Source: Atherix ibis (lineage: Eukaryota > Arthropoda > Insecta > Diptera > Athericidae). From it: a stretch of DNA of 64,000 nt. The position numbers and the translations under genes were made by a program. Below the pieces are notes generated by a model. That model was not told where the DNA came from, ran no database searches, and worked only from the letters and a program-made list of their open reading frames with translations. The stretch is from positions 67,639,088 through 67,703,087 of the forward strand of contig OY282610.1 in NCBI GenBank assembly GCA_958298945.1, in the 5' to 3' direction. Numbering within the stretch: position 1 is the first letter of the stretch; the number at the start of each line of letters is the position of its first letter. Below are positions 11,221 to 22,041 of this stretch, in pieces.

Positions 11221-12639
11221 AATAAAGTTTCGTTTTTTTTTGTTATCTTCGTTTCACTATTTTTTAATTAAATTCAATTTTGATTTGGTGTCGGAACATT
11301 AGCAATTAATTTATTTTTAATTAACGAGTCTCTATTTTTTTCGCCACCATTTATGTAAGTTTTTTGCAGTGGATAAGGGGTGGTCAAGGGTGTTCTGAGT
11401 TTGTTTTCTCGATTTCATTTCCTTTTTCGATTGTTCTTTTTGCATTTTCAAATTATTCAATTTTTATTTTTATTTGCTTTGTTTTTTGGTTTTAATTGAA
11501 TTTGAATGAATTTCCATATTTTTTCCTATTGTTTCAGTTCCATACGCCACCTATAATTTCATGAATTAGAAATTCAAGTTTTATAAAATATTACATATTG
11601 TCTATTAAAAATTTTGTCATTTTTGCAGAAAAATTTCCCAGGCATTAGGGAAATTTTTCTTCCATTTTCTTTGAGCATAAACAAACAAATACTTTTAAGA
11701 AAAAAACCATAGACAGTCGATTTCCATGAGACATGAACTATTAAAATTAATGCCACAGCAAATTAAGCATTTAAAACAATGTTAAACATTGAAAAATTCA
11801 AAATTTACCAAAAAATTTGTAATTTTCCGTTCTGTAATTTCACTCTTAAAATGTAACAAATCAATCTACAATAAAAATATTATTTGTAGTGCTCTAGGAC
11901 CTTTGAAATGAATCAGTTGAAATAGTTTTGATGAAAAAAATATCCAAATTAATTGTCATCGATTTCAATGAGATCTAAAATGTAAAAATACAAGGTATGG
12001 CGGAAAAGTAAGGAAACTCATTTTTTTGTTGTTGCAACAATGACCTTTTATTTTTCTGCATCAATGTTATAGTCTCTTTTTAAGAATTCTAACTTATAAA
12101 AAATATCGTTTTGCTGATATCAGCTATAATTCTCGCATTTATCACTGACTTATCATATCATCACACATACAAAAAATACAAAAAATTATTCCTGAAATTA
12201 AAAAATAATTTTGATAAGTTGACGACAAAATTCAATGACATTGTAGAGCATCTAACCGTTGCCCATGAAAGTATAGAGCAAAGAACCTGGAAAAGGTAGC
12301 AGAAGGGTTGTAAAAGTTTAAAGAAACAATTTCGTTTTTTTTTAAGTTCAAAGTAAAAACACAAGAATCAACGGACAATCAGATATGATTAAAATAATTT
12401 CGATAGAGTGAAACAGGGGCAAGGGAAGTGGAAATAATATCAAAGAAAAGCTTTTAGAAAGAAGAATAAGAAAAAGGAAACCTTAAACGATTATGATAAT
12501 TCGAAGCCGTAATTTGATTGAAATTGTCCCACGTAAAATTAATTTAAAAAAGAATAAACCAACAATAAAAAAATATCGATTCCCAAGCAAAAGAAAGGAA
12601 AAAAGCATCTATCAAAAAAAAAAAAAATGGCAACAAAAG
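11221..12639. other. AT-rich filler with one mariner-like terminus
   Basis: This is mostly AT-rich sequence without coding evidence. At 11989-12022, TA is followed by CAAGGTATGGCGGAAAAGTA and then AGGAAACTCATT, resembling a Tc1/mariner terminal repeat. I found no partner end or transposase downstream, so this would at best be a solo terminus. Confidence 0.35.
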
Positions 12640-13080
12640 CCATAAACAAGAACCGTAATCCTCGCGTCGCCCGATGCCATTTCATAATTTCCCATTTTGA
12701 ATGTCAAAATCGCAAATAAACAATTTAACATCGATTTAGCTAACTAACATTTGATATTTGCACAAATTAAATGCAATAAATATCAGTTGTGATCCCGTTT
12801 GGCTACGCGGTACAGCTTCGTAGACACGAACGACCTTTTACGAAATGGAAAATAATAAAAAATAACAAGAAGAAGAAAACTTTTTGACCACAAATTACAC
12901 TATTTTTGGTCGATTATTATTGGTTTGCTGGTCGGAAAGATGATATAAAAGTGCAACCAGTCAGATTTGTGGTGGATTGGCTTAAGTGAAGAGCGGAGAC
13001 AGCAGCACGGTTAAGTGCGCCTCTGTAAATGGACCGACCCGGCACGGTTCGTTGAGGAATCGATTGAAATTATTAATTCG
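12640..13080. other. Complex unique island, candidate cis-regulatory DNA
   Basis: The segment 12660-12800 is non-repetitive and dense in words resembling transcription-factor sites: a forkhead-like AAATAAACA, and the palindrome-rich TTTGATATTTGCACAAATTA. The following 12800-13060 is GC-elevated (for example CCGACCCGGCACGGTTCG). No frame shows a domain. A conserved non-coding element or untranslated exon is possible; this is inference. Confidence 0.3.
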
Positions 13081-13288
13081 CTAATTTAAAGTGGATTTGA
13101 TTTAATAAAATACGTAAAATGTGTGCATGTAAAAATGCTTAACGATGAAAGAGAGAAAAAAATAATCGCCAGAAAAGGGCGCAGTCGATAGAGTGGAATT
13201 TTTGCGATGCCTTTTTTCATCGGAAATTTCTCTTTTTTCCAATTTTTTTATTATTTATTTAATATTTTTTGACAAAAAAAATTTTTTT

Positions 13289-13672
13289 TTTCAAATTGAT
13301 ACACTTTATATAGTTTTGTATGTAAAAAAAAATACTCAAAAAATTCGATATAAATTAGAGAGAAGAAAAGGAGAGAAAATACTTTACCGGCGAAGGCGGG
13401 CACGAATAGCCGATCGATTCGTGGGGGGTGGAGAGTAGTTACTGTGCCAATTCGATTTGATGGAATATTCGCAAAGGACAAACGATCGATTAATCACTTG
13501 TAAAGGGGTACGGAGGGTGCTGAAAAAAAGAGTAGGGAAAAACATAAATTAACAATTGAGAAAATACTGTACGATCGACAAAAAAGAAAAGGACAAAAAT
13601 AAAAAAATTCAGTTCATGAAAAAAAAGACAAAAAGAGGGAAATTATTTAAACGGGAAACCGGGGAATTCGTC
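13289..13672. repeat. Duplicated segment, copy B
   Basis: This is the second copy of the segment at 10401-10912, in the same orientation about 2.9 kb away. It retains the GC-rich core (GGCGGGCACGAATAG, a doubled GATCGATTCG region, ACGATCGATTAATCAC) and the ACTGTACGATCGAC stretch. It lacks the ~40-bp insertion in copy A. The centre is better conserved than the edges. Confidence 0.88.
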
Positions 13673-14400
13673 CATATTTGTTCTCGCTTTTCTCGGAGAA
13701 CATATCTTCTTGGATCTTGTTTTTTTTTTAGCCATGGGAGAATGGGTTGGTTTGGAAAAGTTTTCATAGAAGGAAATTTTAAGGATATTTTGAAAAATTT
13801 CCCTTTCTATAAAAGAATTCTTTTTAATTTTTGCTTTTATTTCAATACTTTTAAAAAGCCCGGTAAAGGGAAGATTAGTATTGTAGTTTTAAGGTCAAAA
13901 ATTTGGCGATTTTGGGGAATTTTTGTTAAGGATTCTGATTGAGGGAATAGATTTTCTTTTGTAGTTCGAACTTTTTAGAAAATTTCCTAAGGACCCTAAT
14001 TTTCTTTTGCTTTAGATCTTAATGTCAACATTTTGAGACCCTCGCTCATATTCGCTTACAGTCTTAACTCCTGATAGGTTAGGACCCAAATTTCCATCAG
14101 AGACTCTCCTCTTTCCTGAGACCTTTAGTGTTTTTTTTGTGTTGCTACGCGATTTGTACTTACGTACGACCCGAATTTTCACAACTTTCTTGGCATTTTA
14201 ACTCTAACTCGTCTAGGTCCAACATTTTTTCTTCTTTAGCATTCGAAATTCTGTTTCTTTAGGGTCCTAGTTAGAACTCTACAGTTACCGTGTTAGGACT
14301 TCAATTTCTGTATTTTTCGATTTCTAATAACGACTTGAAAAAATTTAATTTGTATATTTTTTAGATCGACCTTATTAGCTCATAAATGTCTGTTGTTTTA
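13673..14400. other. Unclassified AT-rich sequence
   Basis: This sequence is less repetitive than most filler, with scattered phrases such as AGGACCC and TTAGGACTTCAATTTC that resemble the satellite just downstream. It could be a decayed edge of that satellite. No gene is seen. Confidence 0.35.
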
Positions 14401-14960
14401 TTATTCCAATATCACACAGAATACGTTTTGAGTTTATAATTTTAGAACCCCAATATCACCTCAATTAGGACCAAAATTATGACCCCAATATCACCTTAAT
14501 AAAGAGATAAAATTATATGCATCTTTGAGACCCCAGTATCACTTCATTAGTAGTAAAATTTGTGTTTTTTAGGACCCCAATATCACACGGATTACATTTT
14601 AAGTTTCTGTTTTTATGACCCCAAAATAACCTTCATTAAGACCGAAATTATGACCCCAACATCAACTTAATAACGAGAGAAAATTGTCTGTATTTGTGGG
14701 ACCCCAACATCACTTGATTAATAGTAAAATGTTGTGTTTTTTAGGATCTTAATACCACACAGAATACGTTTTGAGTTTATAATTTTAGAACCCCAATATC
14801 ACCTCAATTAGGATCAAAATTATGACCCCAATATCACCTTAATAAAGAGAGAAAATTATACGCATCTTTGAGACCCCAACATCACTTGATTAGTAGTAAA
14901 ATTTTGGTTTCTTAGGACCCCAATACCAACTTGATCAGTATTAAAGTGATCTTCTTGTTG
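14401..14960. repeat. Satellite with ~171-bp higher-order period
   Basis: The sub-unit motif GACCCCAATATCAC recurs every 35-50 bp. Four diverged sub-units make a higher-order unit. Equivalent points (CCAATATCACACAGA and variants) fall at 14406, 14577 and 14749, giving periods of 171 and 172 bp. Sub-units at the same slot resemble each other more than their neighbours, for example CTCAATTAGGA(C/T)CAAAATTATG recurs one or two higher-order units apart. That is the hallmark of higher-order satellite evolution. Confidence 0.88.
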
Positions 14961-15239
14961 AAGATTTGAATTTCTTACTTATTTAAGACTCATAGCAACC
15001 CAATTGCTATCCTTCTTAAGGCCCAAATTTCTATTTTCTCCGAATGCGAATTCCTACAGGAGACATAAATTTTCGTTCTCTTAGGACTTAAAGTCCAACT
15101 AGCATAGCATAAAAATTGTTCAAGAAAATATTGAGCAAAGAAAACCAATTCGAAACGAGACAAGGAAGAATCGAAAAGAGGACCATTAAAATTGGCATTT
15201 AATCCTGTTTCTGTTCGAGTTGGAAAAGTGTTAAAATAA

Positions 15240-16260
15240 ATTGTGCGAATGTGTCATGTTCACGGCTTTGGGTCTTGCACCAGCAACCACACCGAGTGTC
15301 GGCGGCTAACTTCTGTGGCCGTCTCCAACTGGGAATGAAGTCCGTTCTTGTCAGTGTCGGCAGTGCATTTTATTCCCTTCTCCCCTTCCATTTTTTGTTC
15401 TGATTTTCTTGATTTTGATCGCCTGTTCTCCGTGAACAATTGCTGGCGGAATGAATGAAGCGAAGAGAAAAACGTATTTTCGATAGCGACTATAACCTTG
15501 ACGATTCCTTGGCACTCAATGAAGATGTTTCGGTTACGATAGGACCGGAGGGTGAAGTGGAAGTAAAATTGATCGCGTCGCTACCATCACAATCACACCT
15601 CATCTGTATTGCTAGCCGTTCAGTTAGAGTCAGTGCCTATTAGGATCAGACCATGTCAGTTTCCAGTGCACAGACCCCAGTGTTCCATGTGCGGTGTCCA
15701 ATGTTCAATGTTCACGTGTACGACAGCAGCTGTGATCATTCGTGATCATGATGTCTTCATTAGTGCCCGGCCATGAAGATATCTCCTCAAACTATTGGAC
15801 GCCCCAACGTAACAATTGACGTCCGAACGAACTGAGCTGGACTGAGTGACGGCATCCCGCATTGCACGAACACTATCATCCCAGCAATGAGTACAGAGAA
15901 CCCAACCTGCTGAGCCGCAGACACTTCTTCCTTGGCATTCATCGAATTCCCAGTGTCTGTTTTCAGTTTATCATTAGCCATTCCTCCATTCTCCGTACAT
16001 CCTGGTCCGACGCATCGGTCGCGTCAGATTTTTCTGTGCAATTCCTTCTTTACCACACGTCTAAGAGTCAACAATCACTTTTGGTCATTTTTATCATCCC
16101 CTCTCCAGCCCGTTTCCCTGTTCCCATTACCCTCTTCCAAATGACTCTATTAAACCGAGTCAACACACCTGCATGCGAGAGATTCTTTCTTTCTTTTCTC
16201 GTCTGGCTTGTAATCTTTCAACTTGCACGTACCTTATTGCTTCGATCATGCCCATGATGG
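15240..16260. other. GC-elevated unique island, possible exon or promoter
   Basis: About 1 kb of complex, non-repetitive sequence follows the satellite. It contains several open frames, including plus strand 15455-15643 and 15862-16257, none with a recognised domain. CpG is frequent. It is a plausible site for a gene 5' region, enhancer or small exon, but no canonical splice arrangement can be confirmed by eye. Confidence 0.35.
15455..15643 (+). CDS. Possible small exon, unknown product
   Basis: A 62-codon frame starts with a basic segment (MKRREKRIF), followed by an acidic, balanced stretch (DSDYNLDDSLALNEDVS, then TIGPEGEVEVKL). This amino-acid mix is unlike the Phe/Lys/Ile-rich shadows elsewhere and is compatible with a soluble protein fragment. 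It lies in a GC-elevated island. I do not recognise a family, and there is no homologue or splice evidence available to me. Chance occurrence in unique DNA remains the more likely explanation. Confidence 0.15.
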   Translation: MKRREKRIFDSDYNLDDSLALNEDVSVTIGPEGEVEVKLIASLPSQSHLICIASRSVRVSAY

Positions 16261-17439
16261 TCATCATTTACGCTGTGGAATATTTTTAAATTTTTACACT
16301 TCCAGATTTTTCTTCGTTTATCGTTTCTTGTGATTTTTTCTCTCAATTTCTTCCTCATCATTTTTTTGTTGTTGTCAATTTATTGTGCGCTGCTTATTTA
16401 CCTCTTTTACATATATTCAAGAGGATTTGTCACTGCTAATGAGGGGATTAAGCATTTTCGATAAACGTCCACCATTGATGTCATATGAAATTTGTGCTTT
16501 TTACTTTTTCCTCTTTTTCATAAACCACATGAGACACGGACATTTAATACGATTACGACTGTGAAATTATCGTTAAACGTTGCTTGAGCACGAACATCTA
16601 TCATCGGACAATTAATTAGTGAACGATTTTTTTCCGATTAGCAAAATTAAAAAAAAAAAAAAAAAAAAAAACAGAATAGTAAAAATAAATTAAAGAAAAA
16701 TTTAATAAAATTTGAGAGGGGTGGGGGAAGGGAATGCAATGAAATGAAATTTTGACATACAGAAAATTATGAAAGTAAACAAAATCTGAGAGTGGGAGGT
16801 GCACTTTTATTATTTGAAATTTGTTTGTTCTCACATTTTTCTTGTCATCAGTTATTATTAATTAAAAAAGGAACAAGAGTGAAAGGAAAAAATTACAAAT
16901 GTTAGAATGAGACAAAAACCAATCAAGAATAGTGCAATAGCCAACGGTCGTTGGAAACGGACCGTCGCGTCGAGAGTCGAATGAGCGGAGAGAAAATCCG
17001 AGTTTCGTTTTTGATTGATGGCACCACCCTTTTTTCTCAAAACCCGCCGATGAGTTAGTTCTTTTGTAAATACTTCGTTTTCTCTGTTCCCCTTTGGTGA
17101 CATCTCGACGATTTTTTTTTCTCTCATTCATTCCCTAAGCGTAAATAGGAAGGAATTATTTTTCATAAAATCCAACGCTTAGTAATTTTTTTTTGCTTAT
17201 TTTTTTAAATTATATTCTCTTAAATTTCATTATTAATTTGAGAAAACTGAACATTTTCCTTTCAATTTTTAAGCAAATTTTAAAGTTTAAAAATAAAATT
17301 TTACGGTTAACAAAAAATAATAATTTAAAAAGTTTAATTTTAAAGAAAATATTTTTGATGGGAAATCACTTTTTTTAGCGATTTAAAGGGAGTTAACGTT
17401 CTCGCCTCTTTGTCACATTTCGACGATAAATTCTTTCAT
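16261..17439. other. AT-rich filler with poly(A) run
   Basis: This moderately complex AT-rich sequence includes an uninterrupted ~23-nt A run at 16649-16671. The part 16880-17130 has slightly higher GC and two overlapping open frames without recognisable domains. No gene or mobile element is supported. Confidence 0.4.
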
Positions 17440-18290
17440 CTAGTTAGGAGGAGCTCTCTCTCCTTTTTTTTTTATAATAATTTTCTCTTCTTTTAGGGGA
17501 ATATTTTGGAGATAATTTCTTTTTATGGTGAAATTTCGGTTTCTTTGAAAAAACTTCAATATTTTTTTTTGGAAGGAATTTGCTCTTGTTGGGCTGAAAT
17601 TTTTTTTTTTTTAAGAAACATTCTCCTTGCATTTTCGCAGTCTCTCCCATTTGAAGAGAATTTTTTTTTGGAGAAATTTTGTAAGGAATTCTCCACGTTT
17701 TTTGGAGAATTTTGAGTGAAATTTTCTTTTCCTAAAGAAATTTTGTAATTTTTTGAAAAAATGTCAATTTATTTTTAGGGAAAACTGTTTTTTGGAAAAA
17801 TTGTGGTTTTTTTTAGAAGAAATTCAATGTTTTTGGAGAGTTTTTTTTGGAAGGAATTTTCCGCTTTTCGGGCTGAAATTATTTTCTTTTTTAAGACAAA
17901 TTCTCCTTGCACTTTCGCAAAATTTCTCCCATTTGAAGAGAATTTTTTAATTTCTTTTGGAGAAATTTTGTAAGGAATTCTCCACGTTTTTTGGAGAATT
18001 TTGAGTAAAATTTTCTTTTCTTGAAGAAATTTTGTAATTTGTTTGGAAAAAATGTCAATTTATTTTTAGGGAAAACTGTTTTTTGGAAAAATTGTATTTT
18101 TTTTTAAATCAATTCAAAGAAATTATTTATTTTTTAAGACAAATTCTCCTTGCATATTCGCAAAGTCTCTCCCATTTGAAAAGAATTTTTTTTTTTTTTT
18201 TTACAGAATTTTGAGAGAAATTTTCTTTTCTTGAAGAAATTTTGCAATTTTTTGAGAAAAGTTCAATTTATTTTTAGGGAAAACTTTTTT
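17440..18290. repeat. ~280-bp tandem repeat, three diverged copies
   Basis: The phrase ATTCTCCTTGCA recurs at 17620, 17900 and 18142. GGAATTCTCCACGTTTTTTG occurs near 17687 and 17972. Flanking phrases (GGGCTGAAATT, GTCAATTTATTTTTAGGG) keep the same order, so the unit is about 280 bp with the last copy shortened by about 40 bp. All copies are T-rich. Confidence 0.8.
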
Positions 18291-18481
18291 TTTTGAAGTT
18301 TTTTTACTTGTAAAATCCTTCCAAAAAAAATGTTAGTGCCATTTTTTTTTAGAGAAATTTTCTTCTTTTTTTGGATAAATTTGTTTTTTTTTTTGCGAAT
18401 TTTTTTTTAAGAAATTTTTTCCCGTTTTTTCGGCGGAAAACCTATTTTTTCAATTGCCGATAGTAGGGAAGAGGGTATAAA

Positions 18482-18562
18482 GGATTTATTGATAAAATAT
18501 ATCCTCATGTTTGGAGAAATGCTCTCCCCCCAAACATGAGGATATATTTTATCAATAAATCC
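18482..18562. repeat. Perfect inverted repeat, 33-bp arms, 15-nt loop
   Basis: The left arm 18482-18514 is the exact reverse complement of the right arm 18530-18562, with a 15-nt loop (AGAAATGCTCTCCCC). The arms include ATATATCCTCATGTTTGG and end in CCAAACATGAGGATATAT. The arms contain mixed sequence and are not simple AT alternation, so chance is very unlikely. It could be a foldback element, a recent template-switch inversion or an inverted-repeat RNA precursor. Confidence 0.96.
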
Positions 18563-20172
18563 AATAAAATTGGTAAAAATTCTGTTTTCTTTAGGAAAAT
18601 TTTTCATTTACAAAAAAAATAAGTTCTCTTTGTTCTTTATCTTTTTTCTAAGGACATATTTTGTGTGAAATAATTTCAAAAAATTTCTCTATAATAGAAA
18701 AGCAACCAAACAAAATTTGTTGGAAAAGTAGGAGAAACGCAGATGTAAATCTACGAAGAGTTCTCCGAATACCTAATGTTTTATTTCTAGTAAAGGGAAC
18801 CTAAAAGGATGTAAAGTACCAAGTTCGTTATCATCAAATTGGCGCTAGTTTCCACCGTAGTTCTGGTTATCATGGCATCCTTACTTATTCCATTAAAAAC
18901 TATGAGAAAATAAAAAAACAATACAACAAAATTCGGTTCCACATTCAAATTTTATTTTAAGAGACCATACAAAACGGACTCTTGCACGTGCCTTAAAAAT
19001 GCCTAAAATTTCCATAAAATTCATTATTTGCTAATGTTCACTTTTTAGGGTCTTTTAGCATCGTTAATTTAGTATTTCTGCTCCGTTTTTGCCTCGAAAT
19101 TGATTTTCTGTCAGTTTTTTGGAGGTCTCAATTTTCTGAATTTTTTTCTATTTAATTCTTATTGAACAGAAAAGCTATTGCTATCCACACAGGTAAAAAA
19201 AAACCCCCCTCACCAATAATGAGTAAATAGGCGATGCTAATAATACCCTTAAAAATATTTCCAAAGTGAGTGATTGTAAAGTCTACAAATCCGTCGGTAG
19301 ATTGAGATTCACTTCGTCAAATTATGTTGTATTCCCACTTAACGTGATCCGTAACATTTGCGATTAAACCGAAACCGTAACGAACCGATTTTCTGAATTG
19401 ACCAGCGACGAAAGGACCATCGATGCCACGGACGCACGATCCAATGAATAATGAAGAACGAAATTTCATTAGGCCCCCTTCGGATGGACGGAAAAAATAC
19501 GAAACAAATTATTTATGAAAATAAAGTGAGAATAGAAATGCCAAAAAGAAATTATAAGAAAAACTAAATTTGGTTGTAAGTAATTGAAGTGAACGTGAGA
19601 AGGGGGACCTCCGAGCCAATTAGGCTTCCAAGTCAAAACTTTTCACGAGTCATTCATGTCGAATTTCTCATCATCATCTCCCACTGACTGACACCGTCAG
19701 GCTTACCCGATTTAAATTGACTTTTTTCCATTTTCTTCTTCTTCTTTTTAATTGTTTTCCCCGATTTGCCCTCTTCGAAAAATGGGGTGAATTGGGGCAG
19801 CAGAATTTCCTGTTGCCTTTTGTGAGTTTTGTTCATTTTAATTTCGAATTATTTTTTGTAAAAATTTTATTACGTCTTGTAGTTTTTTTTTACTACCGCA
19901 AATTACTTCTAGAACTTTTGGAATTTTTTTTTAAGGACTTTTTCGAAATTTCTGGTAATTTCGAAAAGGATTTAAATTCAGAAAAGGTTCACGAAATCGA
20001 AAACAAAAACAACATTTTAGCGTTCCAATTGAAGAGAGAATTTTTTTTTTCTAGAACATTTATGAAAGTTTGCATATTTAAGACCTCTTCAGAGCTTGAT
20101 TAGGCACAATTTGAAGAAAATATAACTTTTACAAATATCAACAAAAAACTTGCCATCCAAGCTTTGAATTAG
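18563..20172. other. AT-rich sequence, no gene recognised
   Basis: The parts 18720-18900 and 19280-19470 are more complex and may be unique or old mobile sequence (for example GGCGCTAGTTTCCACCG). The rest is low complexity. A 128-codon plus-strand frame at 19717-20103 is Phe-rich with no motif and I regard it as non-coding. Confidence 0.4.
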
Positions 20173-20224
20173 GGTCCTAAAATTGCTTCAATTATTTTCA
20201 TTTAATTGAAGCAGTTTTAGGACC
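20173..20224. repeat. Near-perfect inverted repeat, 22-bp arms, 8-nt loop
   Basis: Arms 20173-20194 and 20203-20224 pair with only one G-T wobble, across the loop TTTTCATT. The arm contains GGTCCTAAAATTGCTTCAAT. It lies in a region where the phrase GGACCT(C/G)TAAAT recurs. Confidence 0.9.
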
Positions 20225-20700
20225 TGTAAATGCAAAAAACTTTCATCACCTTACTTGTAGCCTACGATTAGAAATTTGTATTTTCAATAATTAGAGCAAT
20301 TTTATGACCTCTAAATGTACTTAAGGTCGGAATCAATTAAAACCTAAAATTTTAAGGAGCCTCCAATACAAAAAACACGTGATTTTTTTCGAGCAACTAA
20401 TAAGTTAAGGACCCCAAAATTAAAAACTTTATGCTCTGAAAAAAGGTTTGAGACCTTAGTCCTCTATGAAAGAGACAAATTTGAGTGGCTATTATCTGCA
20501 AAACTAAGAATTTGACGACGAAATAAACTTTAGGACCTCTAAATCATTCGATGCTTGACCTTTTCATCAGATTAGAATTTTTTTCCTTGTAAATATAAAT
20601 TTGTAGTTTTGATAAATTTAAAAACCTTTCAATTAAGTAACACGTAGTATTTAGGGTTAAAATTGTTTGGTTTTGGATTTTTTTTGAAAATAAATAACGA
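20225..20700. other. AT-rich filler with recurrent GGACCTCTAAAT phrases
   Basis: The phrases ATGACCTCTAAATG (near 20295) and AGGACCTCTAAATC (near 20530) recur, hinting at a decayed repeat. No gene is seen. Confidence 0.35.
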
Positions 20701-21060
20701 GAGGCGGTTACCGTTAATCCTGAGCGCTATAATCGTATGATAGATGAGTTTTTTCAGGTTTAAACTTGAAGATTTTATTCTTGATCATATCCGGAAGTTA
20801 GAAAATACGACAATTTATGGCTTTATTATGCTAAAACATTTCAGGATATGCAATGTCGAGGTTTGGTTATGCCCACTAACCTCCAAGTTCATGCGATTTG
20901 ATGCCGTTGCACTTTTTCTAATAAAATTACATAAAAATTATGATTTTGAAGCATTTAAAACCAATATCCGTTAAGTAATGGCCGAATCACAGATCCAAAT
21001 GTCCAAGAAAGCCACTAAGAATTATCACTAAACTAAATTGACCTTTACCAATAGCCTCGT
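20701..21060 (+). pseudogene. Degenerate Tc1/mariner-superfamily transposase C-terminal half
   Basis: Translated in shifting plus frames this resembles the DDE half of an insect transposase family whose third catalytic region reads WPPRSxDLTPLDxFLWG. Visible pieces in order are EAVTVNPERYNRMIDEFF (20701), then KLEDFILDHI (the position before the WFQQDGA motif), then the strongly decayed VWLCPLTSKFMRFDAVALFL for the third motif, then FEAFKTNIR, a stop, VMAESQIQM, KKATKNY. Two or more frameshifts and at least one in-frame stop are present, and neither catalytic motif is intact. Family identification comes from recalled motifs and conserved order. Full ends were not found. Confidence 0.65.
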
Positions 21061-21179
21061 GGCTATTAGACGAATGCTCTCGTACAAAAGAACACCACAC
21101 GCACTGAAACAAAATGACGGTAATTGGGCAAAAATAGACAAAGAAAAATTTGGTAAACTTTTGGTAAAAATTTGGTAAA

Positions 21180-21990
21180 TTCTTTGATTCGCATGATGAT
21201 ATAGAAGAAAAATCGCATATGAACAAAATTATCGAAGAACTACTGTTCCAAGTCTCTATGAGTATTCCTCCCAAAAATTTTAAGCCCTTCTCCTCTGCAC
21301 ACTCAAGAGCTTTTTTCCTTCAACATATCTCTCCCAACGTCATTTCCAATTTGCAATTAACTCAGAATCCTCAGAAATATACCCTATTTAAACTGGAGTA
21401 CCATAAGGTAGTCTCCTTGGTCCCGTTTTATATAGTATTTATACCCATGGCATCCCTTATGATTGTAATATTATCACTGCGACTTATGCAGATGATACGG
21501 CCATACTTGCTACAAATCCTGACAAAGGTTCCAACAATTTAGAATCCTATATCCACAATCTTCAATCCTGGTTTAAGAGATGGAGAGTGAAGGTAAATGA
21601 ACAGAAGAGTGCTCACATTACTTTCACACTTTGTCAAGGAAAACCTACCCCTTTATACCTTAAGAGCAACATGATTCCACAATATAATAAAGTTCATGAA
21701 TTGGTACTTTACCTAGACTAGAGACTAAAATGGAACCCACATACTAGACTAAAAAAATTTGAAGCCTACTAGACGTCAGCTACAACTTCTTAGACTACTG
21801 TTATCTAAATGCTCCCTTTGTACAGGACCTTCGCATCTCCACTTGTTTGAGAATTATCCTATACTACCTTCCTCGGAAACACTCATCGGTGACTTAAGAG
21901 ACAATGCCCAAGAGATTTTCTAGAGGAATCTAAATTTCATTAGTTGAAGAAACGCCGATGGGTGTTTCTTCCCACTTCATTATGTTGAAA
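21180..21990 (+). pseudogene. Jockey-like LINE reverse transcriptase relic
   Basis: A single frame from 21395 to 21754 reads GVP-stop-GSLLGPVLYSIYT, then ATYADDTAILATNPD with the YADD catalytic box, then LQSWFKRWRVKVNEQKSAH, then ELVLYLD-stop-RLKWNPHTRLK. These correspond to the GVPQGS, YADD, thumb-proximal and YLG/LTW segments of Jockey-clade reverse transcriptase. Two nonsense codons (21404-21406 and 21719-21721) and shifts break it. Downstream, from about 21761, another frame continues with RRQLQLLRLLLSKCSLCTG, as expected after the RT core. Upstream 21180-21390 gives a plausible pre-palm segment (EEKSHMNKIIEELL), but the fingers and palm motif A region is missing, suggesting an internal deletion. 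No endonuclease domain is seen. Confidence 0.85.
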
Positions 21991-22024
21991 ATATTATGTA
22001 AATCTGCTTGTTACAATACAATTT

Positions 22025-22041
22025 GGGGGGGGGGGAGGGGG
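22025..22041. repeat. Poly(G) tract G11-A-G5
   Basis: Eleven Gs, one A and five Gs directly follow the Jockey-like relic. A near-identical pattern (G13-A-G5) occurs at 37498-37516. Confidence 0.93.
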
